A DNA stretch of 64,000 nt from Aliidiomarina taiwanensis (GTDB lineage: Bacteria; Pseudomonadota; Gammaproteobacteria; Enterobacterales; Alteromonadaceae). The notes beneath the pieces were generated by a model. That model ran no database searches. It had not been told where the DNA came from and saw nothing but the letters and a program-made list of their open reading frames with translations. Within the stretch, counting starts at the first letter, position 1; every line of letters begins with the position of its first letter. Shown here in pieces: positions 8,488-16,043 of the stretch. The position numbers and the translations under genes are program-made. The stretch spans positions 1-64,000 of the forward strand of contig NZ_PIPQ01000008.1 of assembly GCF_003987015.1 (NCBI RefSeq). The letters run 5' to 3'.

Positions 8488-8682
8488 TTACTTTTCTCTC
8501 TCTTTTAAGATTGACTCAAGTCGTCGAACGACTAAAGTGCAAACATAGTCAGGGGGAGTTTTTTCTCCCATGAGCCAGCTCTGTAAAGTTCGATGGGGAA
8601 CACCGTACAGCAGCTCACATAGCTCTCTCTGGCTTACATTAAGCTTAGCTTTATAGCTTTTAATTTGCTCACAAAAATTCAT
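8488..8682 (-). CDS. small XRE-family helix-turn-helix regulator
   Basis: 64 residues. The single domain is a Cro/C1-type HTH (VSQRELCELLYGVPHRTLQSWLMGEKTPP). It is divergent from the C5 methyltransferase with 70 bp between the start codons, and that gap contains a 21-bp near-perfect palindrome. Placement and size suggest it controls the restriction-modification locus, like a C protein. A directionality or lysogeny-type regulator of the element is the alternative. No enzymatic domain. Confidence 0.75.
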   Translation of the reverse strand: MNFCEQIKSYKAKLNVSQRELCELLYGVPHRTLQSWLMGEKTPPDYVCTLVVRRLESILKEREK

Positions 8683-8691
8683 CTACCCGCC

Positions 8692-8719
8692 TTGACATTG
8701 CGCACTGAGTGCGTAATAT
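8692..8719 (+). promoter_or_regulatory. methyltransferase promoter with palindromic operator
   Basis: TTGACA (8692-8697), 16-bp spacer, TAATAT (8714-8719). Overlapping it, 8697-8717 forms an inverted repeat around G8707 with half-sites ATTnCGCACT and AGTGCGnAAT; only the n pair is asymmetric. The XRE protein encoded 10 bp to the left is the likely ligand (inference). Confidence 0.65.
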
Positions 8720-8752
8720 GTGGTGGTATAGTTAACGAACAACGAGACAACC

Positions 8753-9922
8753 ATGAACAAACCAATCCTATTCTCTTTCTTTTCCGGCTCAGGTTTTCTT
8801 GACCTTGGTTTCGAATTAAACGGCTTCGATGTCCAGTTCGTTAACGAGTACCATGTTCCATTTCTCAAAGCTTATCAATATAGCAGAAGCAGGCTAGGCA
8901 TTTCGACTCCTAAGTTTGGGGTGGACAGCTCTGACATAGACCATTTGGTTTATGGTGAAGGTCGAGCTTTGTTATCTCAAAAAGTGAGTAAGGCTAAAGA
9001 GAGTGGCTCGCCTGTCGGATTTATTGGAGGGCCACCTTGTCCTGACTTTTCGGTCGGAGGTAAAAACCGTGGGCACGAGGGCGAGAATGGTCGTTTAACT
9101 CGTACCTATGTCGATGGCATCATCAAGTACGCTCCTGATTTTTTCATCTTTGAAAACGTTAAAGGTCTATGGAGGACAAAACGACATCGTGAGTTTTATG
9201 AGCAGATGAAGGCTAATCTAGTTGAAGCTGGATATGAGCTTGCGGATCGGCTCACTAACTCTATCGAGTACGGCGTTCCCCAAGACCGAGACCGCATCAT
9301 TCTATTCGGAGTCAAAAAAGCATCGCTGTCATCAAAGTTAAGCAAACCATTACTCGATGCTCTCGGTTGGGAGTCATACGTTAAGTATGACCGAGACCGC
9401 ATATTAGGTAGTGAAGCTTGGCCGACCACAAGTGCATACAGAGAAGACAGTAAGCTCCCTTTACCCAAGAGTGTCCAGGGTTTAGAGCAATTAACAGTCG
9501 AGTATTGGTTCAATAAAAATAATGTCTCCAAACATCCGAACTCGTGTCATCATTTTGTGCCGAGAGCAGCGTTAAGTCGTTTTCAAACCATTGACGAAGG
9601 TGATGTCGGTAAAAAGTCGTTTAAAAGGCTACACCGTTGGCGTTATTCACCAACAGCGGCATATGGAAACAATGAGGTACACATACACCCATATAAGAGC
9701 CGACGAATCTCAGCGGCAGAAGCTCTAGCGATTCAGTCTCTACCGAAAGAGTTTGAGCTTCCCGCTGATATGTCACTGAGTAATATGTTCAAAACCATTG
9801 GTAATGGCGTGCCTTATCTGTTGAGTGAAGGCATTGCTCAAATGGTGTCCGTTTTTATCGGTCGTTATTTATCTCAAGAATTACCTCAAGAGCATCGTGA
9901 AGCTGCTCAACAGAGTCAATAA
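8753..9922 (+). CDS. DNA (cytosine-5-)-methyltransferase
   Basis: 389 residues. Modification half of a type II system. Canonical m5C motifs in order: I FSFFSGSGFLDLGFE (7-21), IV GGPPCPDFS with nucleophile Cys96, VI FENVKG (E134), VIII YGVPQDRDR (Q177, R179, R181), a target-recognition region at about 200-330, and X TIGNGVP near the C-terminus. The last 68 bp overlap the convergent endonuclease gene. By analogy with M.Cfr10I-type systems it should methylate a CCGG-core site (inference). No strong ribosome site is seen. Confidence 0.95.
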   Translation: MNKPILFSFFSGSGFLDLGFELNGFDVQFVNEYHVPFLKAYQYSRSRLGISTPKFGVDSSDIDHLVYGEGRALLSQKVSKAKESGSPVGFIGGPPCPDFSVGGKNRGHEGENGRLTRTYVDGIIKYAPDFFIFENVKGLWRTKRHREFYEQMKANLVEAGYELADRLTNSIEYGVPQDRDRIILFGVKKASLSSKLSKPLLDALGWESYVKYDRDRILGSEAWPTTSAYREDSKLPLPKSVQGLEQLTVEYWFNKNNVSKHPNSCHHFVPRAALSRFQTIDEGDVGKKSFKRLHRWRYSPTAAYGNNEVHIHPYKSRRISAAEALAIQSLPKEFELPADMSLSNMFKTIGNGVPYLLSEGIAQMVSVFIGRYLSQELPQEHREAAQQSQ

Positions 9923-10724
9923 CAAAAACATCATCTACCGCTGCTTGCGGCTTACTCGATACGTTAGTAATTGAGTGGGTCGCAACTGTTTTTAGAGCCT
10001 CTCTATCAGAATTATTTACCTTTGTTGCCGCAGCGTAGTACTTGAGTGCTTTAGGGTCAATTATCCAGCTACGGGTTTGAAGGTGAACATGAATGGCTTT
10101 CATTAATGAGCCTTCATGCGGAATTTGAAGTCGCCTATCGGGTCTGAAAGTCGTCTTGACTGAAAAATAGCCCCGTATATCGTCAAATGAACACTGCCCA
10201 ATAAAATCCTGATACGCCGTATCGAGTAGGTCTAGGTCATCAACGGTAAGGCGTCCAAATGGGATGTGAAACCTATGTGGAAGCTCGATATTACTTGTAT
10301 CTATAATCACAAAATCTGGGTTAGAAGTGATTAATTCAACATCAGATGATTCTGATACTTTTTGTCTAAGATCTGCTATTTGGTCTGAGAACTTATCCTG
10401 ATATAGCTTAGAAACATCGAATCTTTTTTTGTTCGGTAAGTTCAGAATTAGAAGAGGAGATTGCTTCTTTATCCGGTAGTTCCATGCGTTTGCGCCAATA
10501 ATCCATTCATACCAGTCGCCTCGAGCATTGTTGAGAGCGCCTCGCTCTAATCCAGCATTCATTGCTACCGAATCAATTTGAGTAAACGCATCCATTATTT
10601 TGAGATCTGGTGCGTGATAGACATCGGAGAAAAAGTTTACAAAGGTTTCGGCCTTCTTTAGCTCAAGACCGCCATCTGTTTTTTGCCCGATGGCCGCCTG
10701 TCGTTTCGATAAATCTATGTTCAT
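9855..10724 (-). CDS. Cfr10I/Bse634I-like type II restriction endonuclease
   Basis: 289 residues. It carries the CCGG-family nuclease signature PD-x(46-55)-(S/T)xK-x(12-14)-E: P136-D137, then 50 residues, then S188-V189-K190, then 13 residues and E204. Published Cfr10I active-site numbers are, from memory, D134, S188, K190 and E204. The enzyme family recognises RCCGGY or a related CCGG-core sequence; the specificity here is inferred, not shown. It is convergent with and overlaps the methyltransferase, so the two are separately transcribed. Only a weak ribosome site is seen. Confidence 0.85.
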   Translation of the reverse strand: MNIDLSKRQAAIGQKTDGGLELKKAETFVNFFSDVYHAPDLKIMDAFTQIDSVAMNAGLERGALNNARGDWYEWIIGANAWNYRIKKQSPLLILNLPNKKRFDVSKLYQDKFSDQIADLRQKVSESSDVELITSNPDFVIIDTSNIELPHRFHIPFGRLTVDDLDLLDTAYQDFIGQCSFDDIRGYFSVKTTFRPDRRLQIPHEGSLMKAIHVHLQTRSWIIDPKALKYYAAATKVNNSDREALKTVATHSITNVSSKPQAAVDDVFVIDSVEQLHDALEVILEINNDR

Positions 10725-10950
10725 TCAGAGTTCTCTTTTTTCAATCCTTAAGATTGTCAGTCCATATATCAAGTAGAAGGGCATTTAAAATGTACGTCTT
10801 TCTTATCACCACAATCTAACTTATGAAAAACAACTATTCAGAAATATTTTGAACGTCACTTGTATCGTCGATATTAACAGCCTTGTTTTAAGACGTACTC
10901 GGACTATTTTGCCACAAAAATCTGAGAGGGTATTTTACAATCAGTAAAAG

Positions 10951-10975
10951 GCCATCCCCCCCCTTGGTAGGGGGC
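10951..10975 (-). terminator. possible terminator with 8-C tract
   Basis: On the minus strand, GCCCCC, a 6-base loop and a G8 run form a strong hairpin followed by ATGGCCTTTTA. It lies 33 bp beyond the stop of the zinc-ribbon gene. The T run is short, so efficiency is uncertain. The rest of 10725-11008 shows no gene. Confidence 0.45.
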
Positions 10976-11008
10976 TAAGTTCTAGCGTAATTGGCACTAA
11001 GCGTTGGT

Positions 11009-11578
11009 CTATTGAGTTCTCCACTCACCAGTTCTGGCGTTCCGCTCTATCTGTTTAATAACCTTGTCTTTAATCTCAGTATCGGAAAGGACTCTATGCG
11101 TGTAGCTAGTTCTTTTGGTCGGCTTCAAGTTTTGAGGCCATGTCCAATTGCATGAATCGTTATCGCACACGTAATTTGCTTCCGCATCAGGATAATATCC
11201 GTTTAAATCATCTAGCTTCATTTGGCACGACGGGCAATATGCAAATAGGTCATTGATGCTTACACAGTATTCAAGGTCATGTCTGTAACTTGTAGTCCAT
11301 TTCCATTTCCAAGTTAAACCGTATATCGAGTCTTCAAAGTAGGTGGTGTATGACGGATACTCAACCTTTGAATTTACAGTGCGTAGCTTGTCTCTAATGA
11401 AAAAGACTAATATGGTAATTAAGGCAATAACCACGATAGCCCATATTGGCAGCTCGAATGTAAAAGCATATCTCAACCATGAAACCACCTCCCTTACCCC
11501 TACACTGTATGAAGTGAGGAAAAATGACACGAATAAGATGAAAAGAGGATGCTTCAAGATTTTTTTTAATACCAGCAC
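11009..11578 (-). CDS. two-TM protein with C-terminal zinc ribbon, unknown function
   Basis: 189 residues. Two membrane helices (about 9-28 and 44-62), then a soluble domain with a CxxC...CxxxxC zinc-ribbon pattern (C115, C118, C138, C143). The aromatic-rich stretch before it (LTWKWKWTTSY, 88-98) is unusual. I do not recognise a named family. Separate promoter likely; neighbours are the endonuclease gene downstream and the resolvase gene upstream (divergent). It could be cargo such as a membrane-linked defence sensor, but nothing in the sequence proves it. Confidence 0.75.
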   Translation of the reverse strand: MLVLKKILKHPLFILFVSFFLTSYSVGVREVVSWLRYAFTFELPIWAIVVIALITILVFFIRDKLRTVNSKVEYPSYTTYFEDSIYGLTWKWKWTTSYRHDLEYCVSINDLFAYCPSCQMKLDDLNGYYPDAEANYVCDNDSCNWTWPQNLKPTKRTSYTHRVLSDTEIKDKVIKQIERNARTGEWRTQ

Positions 11579-11717
11579 AATTTATTTCCCTTCATATTTT
11601 CCTCAACTATTGAATAGGCTTGCAGAAAGCATTATCCGAACATTTTGTATGCTGTGGCTTATCCAGTAAACAATACAACAACATAAGCCGGATTGACACA
11701 AATAGGTATAGAGTAGC

Positions 11718-11749
11718 GATACACTCGTATGAGACACAAAAAGTGTATC
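11718..11749. repeat. inverted repeat upstream of resolvase (candidate resolution site)
   Basis: GATACACT (11718-11725) and AGTGTATC (11742-11749) form perfect 8-bp arms 16 bp apart, giving a 32-bp site about 80 bp before the resolvase start. Size and placement fit a serine-recombinase crossover subsite or an autoregulatory operator. Confidence 0.5.
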
Positions 11750-11829
11750 AATAGAGTTGATTTTTATATTTTGAGGCGGTATAACTTTAGCAGTCTAGAC
11801 TTAAATGAGACAGTTGAGGTTATACAGAC

Positions 11830-12384
11830 ATGCAAAACATTGGTTACATCCGAGTATCAACAGTTGACCAAAAGACCGACCGCCAGCTTGACGGTATCCA
11901 ATTAGACCGAGTGTTCACTGATAAATGCTCAGGCTCTACTACCGAGCGTCCACAACTAGAACAGCTAAAGGCGCATGTCCGAGAGGGTGACATCGTTCAT
12001 GTGCATAGCATTGACCGAATGGCTCGTAACCTAGAGGACTTACTCGATTTAATCAGGTTCTTTGATGACAAGGGTGTTCAGGTTCAATTCAAGAAAGAGA
12101 ACATGACGTTTGGTGGTGCTGAGAGTAATCCCATGCAGAAGCTCATTCTGTCAGTCATGGGATCTGTCGCTGAGTTTGAGCGAGCGATTATCTTAGAGCG
12201 CCAGCGAGAGGGCATAGAGAAAGCTAAACAGCGTGGCGTTTACAAAGGGCGTAAGAAGTCGGTCGATAGAGACAAGGTGCTTGAGCTTCACCAGCAAGGC
12301 ATTAAGAAAATGCAGATAGCCAAGAAGTTAGGCATAGGTCGAGCGACGGTCTATCGGATACTTGAAGAGCAGGCTGAGGGCTAG
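11830..12384 (+). CDS. serine recombinase (resolvase/invertase family)
   Basis: 184 residues, the full length of Tn3-resolvase/Hin-type enzymes. The catalytic Ser is S10 in GYIRVST, with Arg8 beside it. The other active-site region is HSIDRMARN at about 58-66, the E-helix region spans about 100-130, and a C-terminal HTH reads KMQIAKKLGIGRATVYRIL. No transposase or terminal repeats are visible around it, so it may resolve multimers of an excised circular form or invert a local segment. Start: ATG at 11830 with a modest GAGG upstream. Confidence 0.93.
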   Translation: MQNIGYIRVSTVDQKTDRQLDGIQLDRVFTDKCSGSTTERPQLEQLKAHVREGDIVHVHSIDRMARNLEDLLDLIRFFDDKGVQVQFKKENMTFGGAESNPMQKLILSVMGSVAEFERAIILERQREGIEKAKQRGVYKGRKKSVDRDKVLELHQQGIKKMQIAKKLGIGRATVYRILEEQAEG

Positions 12385-12552
12385 TTAATTAGGCTGGTAT
12401 GCGAACTGAATTTGACAAGTGCCGCTCTATAAACTTCTTTATATATGCTACATCCAGCATTTATCCATAATGCGACCCTAACGAGCAAGGGGGTTACATT
12501 TGGGTAATCTCCGAGCGCTCGGCTTTTACCGAGAATTAGCGAGGAACTGTCG

Positions 12553-12663
12553 ATGGCAAAAACCAAAGATGGTAAAAAGAAAGTTTACGTCGCTGAGCAT
12601 GTGCGGATTATTAACGGCAAGAAAGTTAAAATTCCGGCTCATTACCGCTCAACAAATGACTAA
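12553..12663 (+). CDS. 36-residue basic microprotein
   Basis: Very short open frame (MAKTKDGKKKVYVAEH..., ending HYRSTND). It has AGGA 7 bases before the ATG and a composition (Lys-rich, VRIINGKKVKIPAHYRS) that looks like a folded miniature domain rather than noise. Similar small V-x-x-H-x-R proteins occur on plasmids and islands (recollection, not checked). It lies downstream of the resolvase, after a palindrome CCGAGCGCTCGG at about 12510-12521. Function unknown. Confidence 0.55.
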   Translation: MAKTKDGKKKVYVAEHVRIINGKKVKIPAHYRSTND

Positions 12664-12815
12664 ACTTTGATGAGATGCTGGGTGTAGCACTATTATAGGT
12701 TCAATGAAGTCAGAGAACAGCATCTGATATTTTTGGTTTAAAATTTCTGAGTCAACATGGTTGATTTAATATTTGCACGAGCATTAAAGCCATTGGTCTT
12801 AAAAGAATTAGATGT

Positions 12816-13403
12816 CTACTCCGATAATGGAGCTACAATAGACGTCGCCAAGGCTTCAATCGCTTCCTTTTTTGTTTGCTCGGGGGTTACCCACCACATA
12901 AGCCCGCCAACAACTACTGCCACAAACAGACTCGCAGCAAGGCTGGATAATCCGCTCAAAAACCAATTCAAAGCTTTTTCTCTGAATTTGGGATTTTTAT
13001 AAGTTCGGGCTGCCGCCACAAGCTTTTTGGCCTCGGCATCGAGCGCTTTTTTGGCGGCAGACTCCAATTTCTGCTTTCGCTCAAGCCACTCTCTTTCTTG
13101 TTGCTCATGTTTCCGATTAAACTTGTCGCTTATTTCACGCTCGATTTTATCCGTTATACCTACTAAGAATCGTGTCGCGGACTCCACATAGGTGTTTAAT
13201 ATCTCTTGGCTTTTCACCGCATTATCATGGTGGGCTTGAACACGAGTGCGTATTTCTTCCTCAGAGGCACCCTCTTCTCTAAGCTTGACTGCAATTTCGT
13301 GCTTAGCTTTTTTGTAAAACGAATAAGCGATAAAACCTACGGGGTCATTGTCTCCTTTTACCAAGCACTCGAAGACCCAATTTTTATTTTTATTATCGAC
13401 CAT
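12816..13403 (-). CDS. coiled-coil protein with C-terminal membrane anchor, unknown
   Basis: 195 residues. The N-terminal segment (KNWVFECLVKGDNDPVGFIAYSFYKKAKHE, about 7-36) looks like a short folded domain. A long charged helical or coiled-coil stretch follows (about 80-132), then one membrane helix (about 150-172). Sequences starting with such an NDPVGFIAYxxYK motif occur in other gammaproteobacterial islands (recollection), but I can name no function. Probably a tail-anchored inner-membrane protein. Monocistronic or loosely linked to the 70-residue gene upstream on the same strand (54 bp gap). Confidence 0.7.
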   Translation of the reverse strand: MVDNKNKNWVFECLVKGDNDPVGFIAYSFYKKAKHEIAVKLREEGASEEEIRTRVQAHHDNAVKSQEILNTYVESATRFLVGITDKIEREISDKFNRKHEQQEREWLERKQKLESAAKKALDAEAKKLVAAARTYKNPKFREKALNWFLSGLSSLAASLFVAVVVGGLMWWVTPEQTKKEAIEALATSIVAPLSE

Positions 13404-13456
13404 AATCGAGTCTCGTATTTATATTCCATTATTTTATTGAGCTGACAACGGGAAGG

Positions 13457-13669
13457 TTACGCTTTGTTATAGGCCGATAAAAACAAATCACCCCAACGGC
13501 TATTTAGCTGTTTACGACTTTTTTTCTTATGAGCCGCAACAGATTTCTTATCAGCTAATTCGGAGATAACAACTTTTTCAAGTGCCTTCTCGATTAACTT
13601 TCGCTTTTCCGAGTCAGTTAAACTACGGTATGGCCTAATTCTATTTCTCATATTCCCCCTCCCGCGCAT
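13457..13669 (-). CDS. small basic protein, unknown
   Basis: 70 residues, highly basic (RNRIRPYRSLTDSEKRKLIEKALEKVV at the N-terminus), predicted mostly helical. GGGAGGGGG lies just before the ATG, and an in-frame ATG at codon 7 is another option. It may be a nucleic-acid-binding accessory protein. It borders the repeat-rich non-coding tract ahead of the polymerase-like gene and reads away from it. Confidence 0.5.
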   Translation of the reverse strand: MRGRGNMRNRIRPYRSLTDSEKRKLIEKALEKVVISELADKKSVAAHKKKSRKQLNSRWGDLFLSAYNKA

Positions 13670-14217
13670 TCGTAATTTTAGGCGAAAATCTAACCTGATT
13701 CAAACTTTTAAACCAACCACCAAATTTGAGTGGAATGCTCATACAACTTTCCCACCCCTATGGGGAGGCTAAGCCCCTGTTTTAGCGCTTTCCAGCAAAT
13801 CCCACCCCTATGATAAAGCCGCCGTAGTTGTGGTGGTTTTGTCGATACGTTGTCGGTGGCTAGTGATTCTCTGGTCATTGGCTTGGTAGATAATTACTCA
13901 ATAACAATCACAGTACGAGTGAGCTAACGGTTGTCTGTTAGTTACCAGTTACCTTGTCTTAGATTGATTAATTAACCATCAAACTAAGTGATTTCAACTG
14001 GTCTATAAACAGATGACGAGCCTTGTCTCAGTAACCATCAACCATCTACTAGCCAAGCATTGACCAAGCACTAGACCTCACTGATTTCATCGTATTGTCC
14101 TTTATCATTTATTCATTAACCAAGCAGACGCTGGGGGTGACTTAGCTATCTTAGAGACGACCTTAAGTCATTAGGGTATGGTTTAGAAAACCTTGAGCCT
14201 ACCTAGCGTCCTCTTAT
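13670..14217. repeat. repeat-rich non-coding tract, candidate replication origin/control region
   Basis: About 550 bp without a convincing gene. It contains TCCCACCCCTATG twice, 50 bp apart (13750, 13800); CCTTGTCT twice (13952, 14021); TAACCATCAA twice (13973, 14032); CCAAGCA three times (14053, 14064, 14120); and tandem AGTTACC at about 13941. Short direct repeats immediately upstream of a polymerase-like gene resemble iteron-type origins or promoter control regions (inference). The repeats are seen directly. Confidence 0.45.
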
Positions 14218-14227
14218 GGAGGGCTCC

Positions 14228-15529
14228 ATGATTCATCAGTCAATTACACGTTCAAAACGTAACTACGAATGGTCAAAGACACTATGTGAACACTATGATT
14301 TCTCTGGTTCAGTGCGAGATGTATCTCTAGACACCAGCTCAGGGTTGTCAGGTAGTGCAATAGATGACCTGTTTAGTGAGTGGTATCCAAGCATTAGCAA
14401 CAGAGCTAAGCGTGGTACAAAGCAGGCCTTTCAGTCAGCCTTATTGAACATCGCTAATGCGCTGAGTGAAACCGACAGATACCAAGAGCCTACTGGATTT
14501 CTCTGCTCTACGCTGAACAAGTACAAGCGAGAGATTAAGCGGTACAAAGACAACGATTTTAGCCGTGTACTCTTTGCATCGGTACTGAGAGATCTGGCCA
14601 ATAGAGGCTTCTTAGATCTTTACCGAGGGTTTAAGGGCGAGAACCATACGAAAGGACTGCTCTCCCTTTGGTTGCCAACAGATAGCGCTAGAGAGCTTCT
14701 CAGTGAGCTTAGCGCCAGCTCTGAGGTGATACCATTTCACGATAGCATTGAGCCGATTGTGCTTAAAAGTGACAAGGGTGAACTCATCGACTACCAAGAC
14801 AACGATGAGTCACGCTTAATGCGCTCAGAGCTAGAGCTATTGAATGAACTGAGAGAGTCAGTAACGTGGTCTTATCGTCCTGCTGAACGCATTCATAGCG
14901 ACACTGGTAAAGCGTTTCTAAGTGACCAATATGTGACGCTAGGCTCTCGTAATGTCCGCTTCAAACGCTCATTCAAGGGTTCATTCAGTATCGGTGGTCG
15001 GTACTACGGGAATGCTCAGTGTCTAAGCAAGGCTGAACGCTCCACTATCATCATCAATGGTGAGCCAACGACTGAGCAAGACATCAAGAGTATGCATGTT
15101 CGTATGCTCTACAACTATCTGGGGAAACCAGCGCCAGCTGATGGTTATGACATTGACGGATATGACCGAGAGACCGCTAAGAAAGTGGCTCTGATTGCGC
15201 TTAATGCTGACTCTGAGAAGTCCGCTGCTGGCGCTATTCGTCAGAGTTTAGGGTTTACCTCAGATGAAGCAAAGCAAGCCATAGAGAGCTTTAGGCAAGC
15301 CCACAAGCCAATCGCTCAGTTCTTGTATTCGTCGAGTTGGAAGCAACTGCAATACCTAGATAGTGAGTTAGCGAGAGGGATACAGCTAAAAGCCGCTGAA
15401 CAGGGGATTCCAGTGATACCCATTCACGATAGCTTTCTAGCTGGTGCGGGCAAGGCTGATACATTGACTGAGATAATTCATAGCGAGTATGAGAAAAGAT
15501 TTGGGTATCCGCCCGTGATTACCATGTAA
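14228..15529 (+). CDS. compact family-A-like (Pol I/T7 RNAP-type) nucleic acid polymerase
   Basis: 433 residues from the ATG at 14228, which has GGAGG 5 bases upstream; the ATG at 14216 overlaps that site and is unlikely. Numbered from 14216, the C-terminal part has the family-A palm order. Motif A is QDIKSMHVR, with D289 and R296 spaced as in DYSQIELR. Motif B is R318-x3-K322. Motif C is IPIHDSF, with H404-D405 followed by Ser as in T7 RNA polymerase. The Glu of Pol I motif A is His here. No exonuclease domain. The N-terminal 270 residues are unrecognised, with a winged-helix-like stretch at about 115-140. Probably replicates or primes the element. Confidence 0.7.
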   Translation: MIHQSITRSKRNYEWSKTLCEHYDFSGSVRDVSLDTSSGLSGSAIDDLFSEWYPSISNRAKRGTKQAFQSALLNIANALSETDRYQEPTGFLCSTLNKYKREIKRYKDNDFSRVLFASVLRDLANRGFLDLYRGFKGENHTKGLLSLWLPTDSARELLSELSASSEVIPFHDSIEPIVLKSDKGELIDYQDNDESRLMRSELELLNELRESVTWSYRPAERIHSDTGKAFLSDQYVTLGSRNVRFKRSFKGSFSIGGRYYGNAQCLSKAERSTIIINGEPTTEQDIKSMHVRMLYNYLGKPAPADGYDIDGYDRETAKKVALIALNADSEKSAAGAIRQSLGFTSDEAKQAIESFRQAHKPIAQFLYSSSWKQLQYLDSELARGIQLKAAEQGIPVIPIHDSFLAGAGKADTLTEIIHSEYEKRFGYPPVITM

Positions 15530-15617
15530 ACCCCATCGATAATTCTCATCTGGTGCGCTGGTTTCTGAGCCTGTGCACCGGATGCGCCGAACCAAGATTT
15601 ATTCTTATCTTGAACTT

Positions 15618-16043
15618 TTAGCTATCGACCTGTTTGCGTCTTGCGTCAAGCATTTTAATTGCTCTACTGTCCGAAAAATAAACAATTGATGCATATACAA
15701 AAACAAAAAGCTGTAATCCCCCAAGCCAATAGCTCGGCTTTATTAACATAATCAGATAGATTGAACTTGATATAACAACGCCAAAAATTCTCTTTGCAAC
15801 ATGGTATTCGGCGTAATCATGATTTACTTTCACTTGCGCTTTCGAGGTGGTATTTGACATTCGAGCCGCGAGTTGTCCAAGTACTAGTGTAGATGCTAAC
15901 GACCAATCTGGCGCTAGGATAAGCTGAGATAGACTTTCATTCACAAAAGTCTTTACCAAGACGAGCAAAGTCAGTGGCAAAAGAACGAAGACGTACCCCG
16001 TTTTTAAGCCCCACTCAAACCCGATATTGATTTTAGAATTCAT
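15618..16043 (-). CDS. small multi-pass membrane protein, unknown
   Basis: 141 residues, three or four membrane helices (about 14-31, 46-62, 86-102, 106-123), with a cytoplasmic-type basic tail. Its start overlaps the end of the 16033-16896 gene by 11 bp, so the two are translationally coupled and probably act together. I recognise no family. A soluble upstream partner plus a membrane protein is a common layout of anti-phage modules, but this is only an analogy. Confidence 0.7.
   Translation of the reverse strand: MNSKINIGFEWGLKTGYVFVLLPLTLLVLVKTFVNESLSQLILAPDWSLASTLVLGQLAARMSNTTSKAQVKVNHDYAEYHVAKRIFGVVISSSIYLIMLIKPSYWLGGLQLFVFVYASIVYFSDSRAIKMLDARRKQVDS

Noticed and set aside
11343-11669. 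108-residue plus-strand frame opposite the zinc-ribbon gene
   Set aside because: Antisense shadow of the 11009-11578 gene, with no recognisable features.
12757-13002. 81-residue plus-strand frame
   Set aside because: Mostly antisense to the C-terminal membrane helix and coiled coil of the 12816-13403 gene; hydrophobic content is a by-product.
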